Counted from the first letter of the stretch, positions 13,101-25,629 are shown. The stretch is DNA of 64,000 nt from Phoronis australis (GCA_002633005.1 NMRA01000072.1:78335-142334); one strand, 5' to 3'. Made by a program: numbers and translations. Notes: generated by a model not told the origin, from the letters alone.

Positions 13101-16100
13101 GAGTGACGTGTGAGCAGCGTGCATGACCACAAATAGGTAGCGCGGTTGTTGGTGGGTCTTTGTTGGTCGACTGAAAACACTGCCGTAGAGTGTTCTTTTC
13201 AGGTTGTAAAAGCAGGTTTTTATGTACAGTTGGGCTAACCAAATCGGTTGACTTCGGACTATATACTATTACTCCCTGATCTCATCTTAGATTGAATTGA
13301 TCAAACGAGAAGCAGATGTCAGACATCTGGGCCATACTCAAATGCATCTGTTTTCGAGACTCAACTCCGTCACTTTTGCTTAGCCGGCCCGCGGCAGACC
13401 GTAGAACCCGTTAAAATCTAACACAGGTATAAGAGTACCATCGGAGATGGCAACAATTTGGGAGTAAAGCTAATGGGACCATCGGTTGTAATGCATGGCA
13501 ATATCCTGCGAAGTTTTGTGTGATCTTGCGTTTTCGCGAGGTTCTTGCGTCTACGGAACACACGCATTTGATGATTTCACGTCATACTTACATTTTCGAC
13601 ACACTAGAACCAACTATGGTCTTTTGGCGTTACTCGGGGCTGTATAAACCTGAGCGTAAAGTAGTTCCCTCCCCGGCAAAGTTTGAGAGCTCGCTGTCAA
13701 TGACCTGTCTCATGATCCCAGCACCCGCGTTGTCATGATTATCGTGCGAGAGGCGTCCCTTGCCAGTCTGAGAACAGGTTATCACCGTGACAACCTTCTT
13801 TTCTAAACCACAGGCGGATTTATAGGGGAGGAATAGGAAGCCCTGCTCTATGATATGAATTTTGTTTTTTAACGTGACAGGCTTCGTCTAACTACTGTGC
13901 ATAAAAATACCCTCTTGGAAAGCAGTGCTATCACTGAAGAGGCCACCCTCATTTTAAATATCACAATAATAAAAATAATAAAAAATAAAACATCTCATTC
14001 ATTCATAGACCCTCTAGTTGGCTGGGTATCAGTGACGTCGGAGTGCGCGCTCTGCAAATATAATAAGAGAGTAGTCCCACACAGACTTAAACAAAAGCAA
14101 TTAGGACATTTATTTTGCGTAATTATAACGATTATCGGTGCTTTGTGAACAAGACACGAAATCATGCTCGATTCTAATCTCGTCAAATTTGTGTAATCAA
14201 GAGAAAATGCCAATATCTTGTCAGTAGCGATCGATGTAATTAATCTGAGAAACAATAGGTCATTCTATCCATTAGGCAGACAGGTAATTGCAATGGGTAG
14301 GTAAGAACACTCCCCCATCATCGCCAGCGTCTTTACCCCTGAAAGCCAATCGTTCACATCTTGGAGCCTTGAGAGGTATCAATAATAGACACAAAAATGT
14401 TCTGACTGAGTCGTACCTGAACTGCTCATGAGCTTGTTCAATGAGCAAGCTTCAGTTGCCGGACGGGGGAGCTGTATGCTCATACCCTTAGAAATCAGTG
14501 ACTTCTTTCACAGTTAGCGTACAGTCTAAATAAATGTACGTTGTGACATCATGTCTACTGAGCAACAACCTTGCCAGTTGCAAGAAAGCCACGTATACTT
14601 AAAAATAAAAATAAAATGCTCAACCCTGATTTTTTCAGTAGAAGTTTTTCATTTTGCCGGTCAAATTTTACATTTATTTGTTTTCGTCTTTTTCAAGGTT
14701 TAATATAGGAGGTGATCTTCAACTTTTTGAAACCAAGATATTTTCTCGATTACACCGAAAAAAGGTGGCCTATTTCCTTACAAAAATATATTTTTGCCTG
14801 TTTCTATAGCAAAACGTCAATTTCTAGACCCAAAACCCTTCCGTGGTTTTCTCGTAGAGTTTGATTTTGACAGTGTATTTGACCCTGTTTTCAGTTCTCT
14901 TGTGTGTGTCTCTGTCCCTGATATGGCCATTAGTTTATAGTTCATATAGATGGAATATGCCTCTTGTAGTGTGACGTCTTCTGCCAATGTTTACGATTCG
15001 ACCAAAATTGACATTTTTTTTTACTTACGTTTTCTTCAACTATAGGCTCATCAGCCAGAACAAACGACAGAGGAGGATACGACAGAAGTCTCGCTCCTAA
15101 TCAATAGCGTTTTACATTTTTTGGTCAATGTGATGCATCGTATCCATAAGAGTACACGCAAAGTACAAAGCAACAGCAACAGGAACAATAAAATAACAGT
15201 TTTCATGTAAATGTTCTAGATTAAATCTCAAATATACTATTAAAGTTTTTAAAATTGTCAGATTTCGCTTTTGTTTTATTCAGCTGTTGACTTTTTATTA
15301 AAGCTCTGAAAGTCCCTTCTTGATAATCTCTCATGCAAAAGCATAACTGTAGAGTAGTGCATAAAACAGAGCATCTGAAAGTTTCATTTGAATCTGATCC
15401 GCAGCCCTCTATGAGAAATTGAGATACGATGTTCCAAATTTAGTCAATTTTTAGGACGTAACAAGGCGGATCCAACTTTTTACGAAAGGAGATGTCCAAC
15501 TAAAGCGATTGGTTTCTGAAGAGAGTTATATATCAAATATAATAAGTAGAAAACCGTAATGGGATTTAGTGTGGTAATCTTCACTTCCAGCGGTCTATAG
15601 AAATAAAAAAGATCGTCTATTTTTCCCGTGGTTCTTGTTTGCCGCTTTGACTAAAAAGGGAGTCCCTACCCTTATATCCCCTTTCTGGATCCGTTTATGG
15701 TATTATATAACTGCACAATATAATTCAATCTTAGACAAAAAGTGTAATTTTGTCCAATATTGTCAAGAAATTTTCATATAACATTAAGTACTATATGAAG
15801 TACATGTATTTGATATAGTATTGAGGCAGAAATACTATATGAAGTATTGGTCAATACTTTATTAAAAATGAATAATATAGTGAACATTCAACATGGAAAA
15901 TAGTACTTTTAAACGTTTTTACTGCTTTATAAAAATGAACCCCCTTAAGCAATCTTTTGTCAAGCATTAAACATTGATCCAGATCAATCGTGGTTTCATA
16001 TAATTTAGATCCGTGAATGCGCGCATGTGCGTGTGCGTGTACACGATATCTTCTTCCAACACGGATAAATTTCCCTCGATGTTTCAAGAAAAATGAAACA

Positions 16101-19100
16101 TTAAACAACCTTCTGTGACTTGCGAAACAAACTTTGAGATTCATAGAACGGAAAACCCCATTGGTTTCCCGGCACAGACACACAGTAGTCTCCTTGTCTA
16201 TTTTTCCCATCAATGGTATCCCTTAACAGTCTCAATACTGAGTGTCTGTGCACATTTTTGGACAACTCAAATACGGTAGGTCTCCTTCTGAATACAACTT
16301 TACTGTCGATGCTTCAACACCAACGCGCATCAAGTACTTCATCTGGATGAAGCATAATGTCCATTTACTAATACAAAATTTTTATTACAGCTCTGAACTG
16401 TCCTTCCAGTTCATGGACCATTTCCAATGGCGTCTGTTATTACCACGATAAGACAACAAGAACTTGGAGCGCCGCGAAGACTAACTGTGGGAATCTTGGA
16501 GGCTTCCTGTCCTATATTCATAATGATGCAGCCCACACTTTCGTGAAAAGTTTTGTACCTTCAACGTAAGTCATCAACATATCAAATGGATATTGGACCA
16601 TTTTTTATCCAATAAAGTGATATTTAAACGACAAAAGCTCATTTAAAGGGATACTCTTTGACGTGTCGAGTAGGACAAAGGTGTTTGAGGTTCACCAGCT
16701 ACAGAACACCTGTGCGTCGGCGCCATTGCTTGAAATGGCATTTCACGTGTAATCCACTAGTATTATATCTCATTCAGTGTAAACATTAGACGTTGACCAC
16801 CATCTCTAACTGGCTCAGTAGAGACAGTGGAGCTCCTATAGGCGCTTCATACGACGGAAGCTTTTCGGCGAATTATGCCTCGCACTGACTAAAACATCAA
16901 AGTCACGTTGTTATAAATACCTTTTGCCCATAGAGGGATACCTTAGGAGGCCGTCGATGTATATAATTCCTTTCAACTCGAACAAGACTCCCGTTATCAA
17001 ACTTTTTCTTCGAGCAGTCCCTCGTTCAGTTCCCAAAATCGGTAACTCGCCATTTTCACTCTGCGCACGCTAGGGGATATGACTTCATGCGCAAAAGGTA
17101 TTTATAACAACGTGACTTTGATGTTTTAAGCAGTGAGAGGCATAATTCGTCGAAAAGCTTCCGGCGTATGAAGCGCCTATAGGAACTCCACCGTCCTACT
17201 TGCCAGTACTGCAGCAGGACGGTGGTCACTGTCTATGTGAACATAAGACTACAAACCATCCATTGAATGTTTGCGTTTAATGGATAATTGGTCTCTCAGC
17301 GACGGAAAGAAAACTCCCTATGACTGAAACAAAACAAACATAGAACATTCGTCTGTCTCACTAGTTTAGAATAAGTTTTAAAAAAATCCGAAAAAACGCT
17401 TAGAATTACCGTTAACCTACAATTACGGCATTCACTGTGGGAAGTGTTTTAACGGAATAAAATAACTTAGTGATTTTTGCTCAGTGATGTACTAATTGAG
17501 CTGCAGCAACGACTGCACGGAGCCGGTTTCGTACGAAATCACCAAAACAGGGTTAAGTATCCTTATATCTTCATCGTGTTTGTATATTTAACATAGCTTG
17601 ATAGTTTGGCCGTAGTAAAATATTCAGCAAGGTATAAAATCTTCGGGGAAAATGCTTGTGTGATATATGAATGCTTTGTTTTGGGCATAACTCATTTTCT
17701 GAGCCATTCGCGAAACGAAAGAATACGGAACTAAAGATCAAAGAGAAATCTAAAGAAGGTAAAAGGACTTTTAGCGCAGAAAATTTGTTTAGCAAGTCTT
17801 TTTTAGACCTCTCCGTCTCTCCTTTGGCTAAATAGATTACAATATCGCCGCGCCATTAGGCCTATGGGTGTCTGTGAGTTACCACGCGTATATGCGAAAC
17901 TTAGGCGCATGCTCCAATATGCAAACTTGAAAAAGGCTGTGAAAAAAGGCATTATTTCGTATATAGGCCCCTCAAGGCGCGGCCACACAGTATTGGCGAG
18001 TCACCCTTAGCCATTTTGATTTTCCGTTTTTACAGGTTCAGCGACCACTGATCCATGAGTTGGCTTAAGGAAATTGTAATTTAAAATAAGACGTCTATTT
18101 TCTGACCCTCAATGACTGAAAAATTGCACAATCGTTAACATTCACGTAGAAAAAGCAAAGCACCAAACATGCATACATAACATGAGAAACTGCAATGGCG
18201 CGAAAACGAGGCCAGAGAACTGCTAGACGGATGTTGCAACATAGTGGGCAAATACCCCGAAATTCAAATGTCATTGTTCTATTGAAGTTGTCGCTTCTGT
18301 CGCAAAATAAGACTCATTTCGTTTCATTTCCCTTCGATGAACATGACGGCGGATCCCTTTATTTGTTGTAAACGCTAAAGTGACTTTAATGGCGCATTGA
18401 TATTTGTCTCTAAATGAAAGTATGCTCTTGTTTTAAACTCAAGCTACGCATATTTCTGGATTGGCGTCAGTGATGAAGGCTCAGAAGACACGTGGAAGAC
18501 GGTGGAAGGGAACGCGGTGTCCTTCACTAAATGGACTAGCAGTCCTCTTCAGCCAAACGGCGGGACAAATGAAAACTGTTGTGCTCCTGATGCCAGCCGA
18601 TCCCACCTGTGGTTCGACAGACCATGCAGTGGAACACTTACTTCGCTTTGTCAGTATCCTAAACCGGTAAGACGAACATAACGAGCAACAGCGCTTACCC
18701 AGGTACCTCAGCTCGATGATGTAGATCATATTTACTCTCCAACTCAAAAGCTCCACATTGAAGTTGTTATGCAGTTCTGTATAAAATACTACATTAACTT
18801 CAGACCTGTGACAATTCTGGTCGGCAGAGCTGACCCAAATTGTCACTTTTTTGAAGCTGTGGCAATTTGGGACGGTGTGACAATTTGGGCCAGCACAGAG
18901 TCAAACGTAAATAGGTAGGAAGAAAAATTCACAAAGCAATGTCAATAATGCAGCAAATTTTACTTTTTCAAAACACACCTTCAAACCTGATGATAGAACG
19001 ATTGAAATCCTGGAACTTTGTTGGCACACCCGACGTGCTTCAGCCGTTTGCACACAGAAACAGCTAGTTAAGATAAAACATTTCGAAATGTCACTTTATT

Positions 19101-22100
19101 TGAGATTCACTTTTTATTTTATTTTATTTTAATTTTCAATGTCTGATTATTTCAGGTTATGTAGGACCTTAGAAAAATGTCCAAATTCGGTCAAATTCGG
19201 AACATCACTCTGGGAAATGACTAATGGGGTTCATATGAAACTTTCAGATACTATGTTTTATTGTTTGTTCTCCAAAACTCAAGTAGGAGTTCTTTTTAAG
19301 ATGTTTTATTTTTTCATGAGGGGCTAATATATATGAAAAAATAATAAAATGTTATGCCCACCGACATTTTAATGACTACTTGCTTTGTTTTTGCAGAGTG
19401 AGGTGTCAAGTCAAACAGGTAAGTGGTTTGGTCTACCTTATATACATACATATATGCGTATGCGTATACCTATATGTAGCGATAGGTATATCATGTAAAC
19501 ATAGGACAGACTACTGCCTGCATTCTTTTTAGTATTCGAATTCGTGTACGTATATTCAAAAGAATGCAAGCAGTAGTCTATCCTATATGTTTACAGGATA
19601 GACCTATCATTACATATAGCATTTACCATGTCAATCATTGTTTATGATTGGACTGTCTGGGTAGTATCGTATAAAGATAATTAATTTATTTGTTTTTTTC
19701 CGCACACATTCATATAAGAGAACGAGAAGGTGTTGTCACATTCAAAACACCCCAGTGTCAGAGACCGAATTGGTATCATTTTGTTCGTTACAGTGCTTAG
19801 ATTACCGACAACTTGAACAATGAAAAGCATGTTAAAATACGCGAAACATTTTGTTTCGGCTTCATGGTATATCGTATAAATTGAGTGAATCACTGAGATG
19901 AGCGAGAATTCAACAGCTGTTTCCAGTGAGTGACAACATAGAGTAAGCCTGTTAAGGCCACAGTGTGTGCTTTATCGGCCGTTACGCCAAGTCCTGTTTA
20001 CAAACTGTCTACCTTGTTGACAGAGAGAACGACGTTCGATAACACCTTCCATTGAATCAAACGGCTGTACTTCATGAAGAATATGTGGAATGCTTCGATT
20101 CGCTTTGTCAGTTCCTGACATTTACCGACAATTCCGCATTTTCGACAACAACTCTCCTGACTTGGTTTCGCCATTCTTAGTTCATGGACCTACTGCAAAT
20201 TACATCACCAGTAGAGTCGTTACCTGTGTGCTCGGGAATTGAACAGTTAGTGATCTCAAACCTTTTTAGTGACTTCAATTCTAATTCATGGGCGGCACAT
20301 CGCTGAAAAAAGTGGGTCTATAATCCCCCCAGCCCTCCTGTGGTGCANNNNNNNNNNNNNNNNNNNNNNNNNCCCCCTATGGTGCGCCACCCATGTAATT
20401 CATACATCAAACAAACAGGCTATGTCAACTAGTAAAGCTATATATTTTCTGAAAAAATCAGGGATTATTAAAATATGTCTTATATTTAGGCGCCATTGTT
20501 ATTATTACGTTACAACCTTTTAATAACCCATCGGACGATTATCACGAAAAAATTTGAATGAAAACTTTACAATTTACCTTAAAAACGATGAAAGAATTTT
20601 TCGATTACTCGATTAGTTTTGTTTTTGTGCCAAATTAATTCGCAAAAAGTAATTCGGCAATCTTACGGCTCACAAAAAACAAGGCGTTTGAAACGAAAGT
20701 CCTAACAGCATTTTTGAGATCAATGAAATCCACCGATCCGTTTTTGAGAACTCGCTATTGCACCCAGGACCAAATGTTTACGCTTCAGACCATGTGCCAA
20801 AAATATAACACTAAGCCCGGAGGTCCTTTTTATTGTATTTTTGTCGACTTTTCGAAGGCGTTTGACAGAGTTCCCCACATGGTACTCTGGTATAGATTAC
20901 AAAAGATTGGTGTGCATGGTAACCTACTTAAAGTCTTGAAATCAATGTACAGCAAATTACGAGAAGAGTTAACAGACCTTTTTTTACTGTTCTGTCGGCA
21001 CCAGACAAGGCTGTATGATCAGCCCACTATTATTTATCATGTGTCTAAACGAATTTATCGAAGTCTTAGATGCCCAAAACATTAGAGGGTTTATATCAAT
21101 GAAGAGGCTCAAGAAGTCAACTGGCTGATGTATGCTGATGACATGGTTCAGTGTTTGAGCACTCATTACGTAGGTTTATAGCTGCTCTGTAACAACGGAT
21201 TTTTGGGACTACGAGTCTTTCTGAAAAATAGTTAAGCCCGTATACGTCTATTATCCAGGTACATTTTGTCACAATAGCGCTTGTGGAATATTGCAAATTA
21301 CTTCGTAAACCTGCTTTACACAGATCGGACTAAAAGTCTATCGTAATGAGCCTCGTGGCTGGCCAGAAATAGAACTTTTGTTATCTTCTTTAGAAAATAA
21401 CATTCGATGGAATGTTTCTTCCCGGCTGTTTCCTTGTGTATGCGTATTTAAACACATTACCTGTACATGAAGCTACGGAATTAGGCACATTTCGAATACT
21501 TCAATAAAAATCGAGGGGTCATTTTTTGATGTAGCCTGTGAGTGAAACTTAGCAAAACAGCAGTTGTTAACATGTAGTCAATTTAACATTTATTATTTGA
21601 ATAAAAAACACAAATAACGGTCAAAAGACGCGCAAAACAACCCATAAAACATGCACATTTACCCGGGATAAACTACAAGTGAAGTATAGTCGTATGCGCC
21701 TGTAATATGTAAAACACTCAGGCGGCCCAGAAGCTAACTTTTGATTTAGACCATATGCTCTTTAGAAGAAAATTGATTTTACAAAGAACTGGCAGTTCAC
21801 TATTCCTTAAGGCCATGCCTTGATACGCCATGACAAACCAACATGTTGAGCCTGTCTCTCAAGCAATAACGAAGTCCCGTGGATCAATTTGAGACCAGTT
21901 TCATAACGGTATGTCGTCGAAATCAAGCCAAGGTTTTTGTGATAGAAGGCCGACTTACAGTTGCTTTAATCAAATAAAAAACGCAGTAAAATCGGAGCAA
22001 GGGCATATATCGTTCTTTATATCTATTTTACAGTGGACGGTGGTTGGACTACCTGGAGTTGGGGATCGTGCAATGTCACGTGCGGAGGGGGATCACAGAC

Positions 22101-24743
22101 GGGGACAAGGACGTGTACCAACCCTGCACCTGCAAATGGCGGCGCTCCGTGCTCAGGAAGTGATTCTCAAACTCAGACATGCAACACCGACGGCTGTCCC
22201 GGTAAGATTGTCGCTGTGAAAACGTTTGTTATCCGGGGATGCTTATGAACATACTTGTACGACAAGTGCGACCCAGTTGAGCGCGCTTTTCACGGCCAGA
22301 TTCAGGGCCTACTTTTTGCGTTATGAACTGTACTGGAGTCAAATTTAGAATTCAAACAAGTATAAGATATTTTATTTAGGCCTCAGTTTTGAATTAAAAG
22401 GATCAGAATCCAAAGAGTTGTCTATTCACTTTTTGAAATCAATAAATAAGCAAATTCGCAGGCTTATAAGAATCTACAAAAGATTATGATATGGGAAAAC
22501 CTTACAATGGGGACCTCTAGTTCAACAAATTGTGAGTCTCCTATAATCGTGCTTACTTTCTGAAACGGTAAGTATTTTTTTCTCGCCGACTTTCTAAAGA
22601 ATACTATTAGGTATTCTAATTTTCTAGCGACGCACCACGTCAAAACTTTACAAACCAGTGTCGCCGGGCTAGTACAACGCCAGTAAAACCGTGCACATTT
22701 TTGTGACACCGTACACATTTTTGTGACAGCGGAATAAAACATGAAACTCGTTAAAAATTGAAAGTCATTTGTACTGGGGTCTGTAAATCGATTGCCTAGT
22801 CCAAAACTCAGTAATCGACAATACCAGTATAGCAATGCAACGCGTGTTGGGCTGCATTATGTTGTTATCTCGTAATTGCGAAATGACACATTGGCGCCCA
22901 AAGCTCCAACAGACTTTGGTATTTTTGTCCGAGGTAGTCTGATGGCCACAGTATGCGCTTATACTAGACTATGGTGTGTATTTTACAGTGGACGGCGGTT
23001 GGTCTGCATGGAGTAGTTGGGAGTCTTGTACAGCTTCCTGCGGAGGTGGTTTACAGACGGCGTCAAGGACGTGTACGGATCCTGAACCTGCAAATGGTGG
23101 TGCAGATTGTTCAGGGGACGATTTTCAAATGCAGGAATGCAATACTGATGACTGCCCAGGTATAGCTATTGTAGTGGAAATGAATGGTTGAAACCTTTGA
23201 GCTTTCACGGAGTCTCTTACGCATCCGCAAAAGACAAATTGGGGGAAGTGGACACAACACCCGTTGATTTTTTGCGAAAAGGGTAAAACGTCATTTAGAA
23301 AAGAATTGTGGGATATCGGTCGTCCAAAGCAAAACCACAAGTTGGCGTAGAATAGTTCAGTTCATCTGCAAGCAGATGAAGTGACATCTATCCACTATCA
23401 TTTCCCAGCTTACCGAGCAGACGATCACCTTGTACGTGGTCACACCTTGATTCTGGATTGGTCGACTAGAATCCCACAACTCCATACACTGGGATGCGCA
23501 CGGATCGGTTTTCTCTATCAGTAAAAAGTCGTTGCGCAACTCAAAGCGGCTATAAACGCCTGTTTTGTCCAAGAGAAACAATTTTTAATTTAAACGATTC
23601 ACCGCAATAAAATTGGTCTCAACATGTTCCTTACTTAGACGAGAAGTCACTCTTGTGTTTGCAAAGAACTGGTAGTTCGTTATTCCTTGAGACCATGCTC
23701 GGCGCATCAAATGACACGTCGTGACATGCCACTGTAGAGCCTGGTCTCGAACAATAACGAATTGTCAGTTCTTTCAAAGCCCTGAAATCACCTGTAATTT
23801 GACAAAGGCACAATTTGAGTCCAACGGCAATACTTGTGGACTTTAAATCAAGAGTTGATTTGTGCGATGGAATTCGGGTTACATATTTCTTGCCATTTGT
23901 CGTTTTCGAAGCTAAGACCATTAAATTTGGTTTAAAACTGATACATGAAGGTAGGTCTTTAAGGACCGACTAGAAAGAANTGCAAAGAACCGGTAGTTCG
24001 TTATTCCTTGAGACCATGCTCGGCGCATCAAATGACACGTCGTGACATGCCACTGTAGAGCCTGGTCTCGAACAATAACGAATTGTCAGTTCTTTCAAAG
24101 CCCTGAAATCATCTGTAATTTGACAAAGGCACAATTTGAGTCCAACGGCAATACTTGTGGACTTTAAATCAAGAGTTGATTTGTGCGATGGAATTCGGGT
24201 TACATATTTCTTGCCATTTGTCGTTTTCGAAGCTAAGACCATTAAATTTGGTTTAAAACTGATACATAAAGTAGGTCTTTAAGGACCGACTAGAAAGAAA
24301 AACGAGAGCGTGCACAATCTTTTGAGCAACAGTTACGGATCTTGTACATCAGTCACGTGAGGAATGTCTTCCTGGTCTTTTCAACATGTACACAAAATAT
24401 GTCAGACAAGATTACATTCAATAATTTTAAGGTTAAATATCAAGTGTTCATGCTTTTTTCAGATCCATGTGTGTACATCCATCCAGGCGCCGACCCCATC
24501 AGTAGCTCTCTTGTTAATGACCCTGATACCAAGCTATTTTCGAGAGAAAAGAATTCTTCTAATTTCCGGATTGTGAACAGCATTCCTTCAGAAACACTGT
24601 CATTTAAAATAACAAGTGGAGTCACGTCAGAAATCGTCTGCCTTGGTTTGTGCTCAAAACAAACCTGTTGTGTCCACGCGATATATTCTGAAACCATATC
24701 CAACTGTTGGTATGTCCGAGTGTCGGACTCGCGCATAGATTAA
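10147..24743 (+). CDS. secreted C-type lectin / TSP1 x2 / PAN-like protein (gene 1)
   Basis: Seven exons join to 1092 nt, 363 residues: 10147-10198, 16391-16565, 18444-18666, 19397-19418, 22034-22201, 22989-23159, 24463-24743. Order: signal peptide; one C-type lectin domain split over two exons; a 7-codon linker exon; two thrombospondin type-1 repeats; a terminal Cys-rich PAN/apple-like module. Intron phases are 1,2,0,1,1,1, and every junction restores the frame. The lectin part has CPSSSWT, a WIG motif (FWIGVSD), six Cys, and QPN/WFD at the usual Ca2+/sugar-binding sites. Both TSP1 repeats keep W-x-x-W and the C-x-x-(S/T)-C O-fucosylation sequon. No transmembrane segment, so the product is presumably secreted. 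Molecular partner unknown; a recognition or matrix role is inference. A second copy follows at 27.7-43.2 kb. A possible polyadenylation signal AATAAA is at 25027-25032. Confidence 0.85.
11079..11680 (-). mobile_element. P-like element with THAP remnant and ~100-bp TIRs
   Basis: Inverted arms at about 11079-11190 and 11566-11680 match over roughly 100 bp with few differences (GGCAACC, AAATACGG, GTTGATTATCC, TTAATTAGT). Between them, on the minus strand from about 11490 to 11300, a degraded THAP domain can be read: Cys residues, [13 protein letters not shown], a TGA where the invariant Trp is expected, then LVRVKN. The outer ends resemble those of the 31433-33102 element. It is a short non-autonomous or internally deleted copy in intron 1 of gene 1. 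Confidence 0.7.
12742..12881. repeat. foldback element
   Basis: Arms at 12742-12776 and 12847-12881 are inverted copies (GAGTTCAGTAACGCT in one, AGCGTTACTGAACTC in the other) with a few mismatches. A diverged relative of the right arm appears near 13500-13555 (CAATATC, GCGAGG, TTGCG). Short non-coding transposon in intron 1 of gene 1. Confidence 0.7.
13000..16390. other. gene 1 intron 1, remainder
   Basis: No coding signature recognised. Near 15780-15860 a short AT-rich motif (ACTATATGAAGTA) occurs twice. The rest is AT-rich intronic sequence. Confidence 0.5.
16391..16565 (+). CDS. gene 1 exon 2: C-type lectin domain, first half
   Basis: Acceptor TTATTACAG ends at 16390; donor GTAAGT at 16566. 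Encodes [18 protein letters not shown], then [19 protein letters not shown] and FVKSFVPST: the N-terminal strand, first disulfide cysteines and helix regions of a C-type lectin fold. 175 nt, enters phase 1 and leaves phase 2, exactly as in gene 2. Confidence 0.88.
16788..17234. repeat. foldback family A, full copy
   Basis: Left arm from 16788 (AGACGTTGACCACC) and right arm ending at 17234 (GGTGGTCACTGTCT) are inverted copies over roughly 130-150 bp, including GGAAGCTTTTCGGCGAATTA-like and AAGTCACGTTGTTATAAATA-like stretches, around a central unpaired region. No coding capacity. It is the reference copy for half copies at 436-647, 7552-7668 and 59960-60145. Located in the intron between the two lectin exons of gene 1. 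Confidence 0.8.
18444..18666 (+). CDS. gene 1 exon 3: C-type lectin domain, second half
   Basis: Acceptor CTCAAG ends at 18443; donor GTAAGA at 18667. Encodes [43 protein letters not shown] and SLCQYPKP. The WIG core and closing cysteines are present. QPN stands at the EPN/QPD site and WFD at the WND site, so calcium and sugar specificity cannot be assigned by motif alone. 223 nt, phase 2 to 0; the gene 2 exon has the same length. Confidence 0.88.
19397..19418 (+). CDS. gene 1 exon 4: micro-exon linker
   Basis: 22 nt between TTTTTGCAG and GTAAGTGG, encoding SEVSSQT plus one base. It converts phase 0 after the lectin domain to phase 1 before the TSP1 exons, so it is required for the frame. 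Gene 2 has an equivalent 19-nt exon. Confidence 0.75.
19471..19618. repeat. foldback element
   Basis: Arms at about 19471-19529 and 19558-19618 are inverted copies (GTAAACATAGGA against TCCTATATGTTTAC; GACTACTGCCTGCATTC against GAATGCAAGCAGTAGTC) around a loop of about 28 nt. It lies about 50 bp after the micro-exon. Confidence 0.75.
20348..20372. other. assembly gap (25 N) inside a foldback
   Basis: The flanks are inverted copies (AATTCATGGGCGGCACA before the gap, TGCGCCACCCATGTAATT after it), so the gap sits at the loop of a small palindromic element at about 20280-20402. Such hairpins often stop sequencing. Confidence 0.7.
20714..21180 (+). pseudogene. LINE reverse transcriptase fragment
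   Basis: Encodes RT core motifs in order: [41 protein letters not shown], then after a frameshift near 20990 [24 protein letters not shown], and after another LMYADDMV. The catalytic YADD survives but no single open frame links the motifs. 5'- and 3'-truncated dead copy in intron 4 of gene 1. Confidence 0.8.
21782..21880. repeat. foldback family B copy
   Basis: Begins AAAGAACTGGCAGTTC and ends near CTCAAGCAATAACGAAGT, the two inverted arms of the family also seen at 23660, 23981 and 51907. Diverged copy, boundaries approximate. Confidence 0.65.
22034..22201 (+). CDS. gene 1 exon 5: TSP1 repeat 1
   Basis: Acceptor TATTTTACAG ends at 22033; donor GTAAGA at 22202. One complete thrombospondin type-1 repeat: [20 protein letters not shown], six Cys, ending [13 protein letters not shown] is both an O-fucose (CxxTC) and an N-glycosylation (NVT) sequon. 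168 nt; phase 1 at both ends. Confidence 0.9.
22989..23159 (+). CDS. gene 1 exon 6: TSP1 repeat 2
   Basis: Acceptor ATTTTACAG ends at 22988; donor GTATAG at 23160. Encodes [19 protein letters not shown] and closes with CNTDDCPG. WxxWxxW and CxxSC are retained and all six Cys are present. 171 nt, phase 1 to 1. Confidence 0.9.
23660..23979. repeat. tandem duplicate unit 1 with foldback family B
   Basis: A 320-bp unit followed, after a single N, by an almost identical unit. By hand I see only about four differences. Its first ~120 bp is a foldback: AAAGAACTGGTAGTTCGTTA at the left and the inverse TAACGAATTGTCAGTTCTTT at the right. Lies in the last intron of gene 1. Confidence 0.85.
23980..23980. 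other. single N at a duplication junction
   Basis: The only N between two near-identical 320-bp units, so it may mark an assembly join of two haplotypes or overlapping reads. Confidence 0.8.
23981..24299. repeat. tandem duplicate unit 2
   Basis: Second copy of the 23660-23979 unit, 319 bp (one base shorter near 24269, where GAAGGTAGG becomes AAAGTAGG), including the family B foldback. Confidence 0.85.
24463..24743 (+). CDS. gene 1 exon 7: PAN/apple-like C-terminal module
   Basis: Acceptor TTTTTTCAG ends at 24462; stop TAA at 24741-24743. Encodes about 92 residues starting [12 protein letters not shown] and including [29 protein letters not shown] and [12 protein letters not shown]. The CLxLC-x(n)-CC-x(n)-C spacing resembles PAN/apple domains, but the match is from pattern only. 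Strongly conserved in gene 2, including the CLGLCS and WYxRVSD stretches. Confidence 0.82.
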
Positions 24744-25026
24744 TCGCCACATCAAAACTATCTTTGGGATAAACATTACAAAAAATCACGATGTGAGCAA
24801 AAAAAACTCTGAGTAACAAGATTTTGTTATGAACAAGCACATCCCGTTTTGAAATTTCAAAAACGTTCTTGACAAATAAAAGTTCATAAATCATGATTTC
24901 GCAAGTGTTGGTACTGCGAAATAGGCGGAGTTTCTGTATTCTTGCTCACTATTATTCATAGGTTGGCTCTTTGCCAATAACTTAGCATTTGTCGATACTC
25001 TTGATGTCCTATCTGTGTGTAATTTT

Positions 25027-25032
25027 AATAAA
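25027..25032 (+). terminator. candidate polyadenylation signal, gene 1
   Basis: AATAAA about 285 bp after the gene 1 stop codon, followed by T-rich sequence. A plausible signal, not proof. Confidence 0.4.
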
Positions 25033-25629
25033 CGTTAGTTTCATTCTTCTGCTGGTTCATTCATTTTTTATCTGACTTTCTCAGTTGATATTTCACTCTC
25101 ACCTACTCAAAATAAGTAAGTCGCAAACAAACGTCACAACGTAATTAAGTCTAATTCTAAAGCTTTCTCCACGGTCTTAAGTTCCCGTTGTTGCACATTC
25201 TGTTATTGGTTAGCCCAAAATATAGCATTGTTGGCACTTTGGCTCTGGTCTCATTTCTTCGCAAAAAGAAAATGCACTTGAGAGTAGCAAAAATGTTTTT
25301 TACTCATCGCTTGGCAAATTGTGGCGTTTCGAATCTTGCTTTTGAGCTTTTGTGCAGCTTTCCAACAACAAAATCAAGTAACAGAGACATTTGCAAAAAA
25401 TGATGCGTGGGGGCGTTTTTTTTTTTTGTAATCGGTTACTGCTGGTGTCAAGCTGTATCGCGATAGAGCCCACAGCCAACTAATCTTTTTTGAACGATTT
25501 GCCCCCTTCCCGTCCAGGAAAAAATTTCTGTTCTTTCCTCTAAAAATCAAGCATTTCCGTTGATTCCTGAAGTATTATCCAAGAAACAAAAACACGGAGA
25601 ACGTGTCAAACTTGAAAAACTGCAATCAC

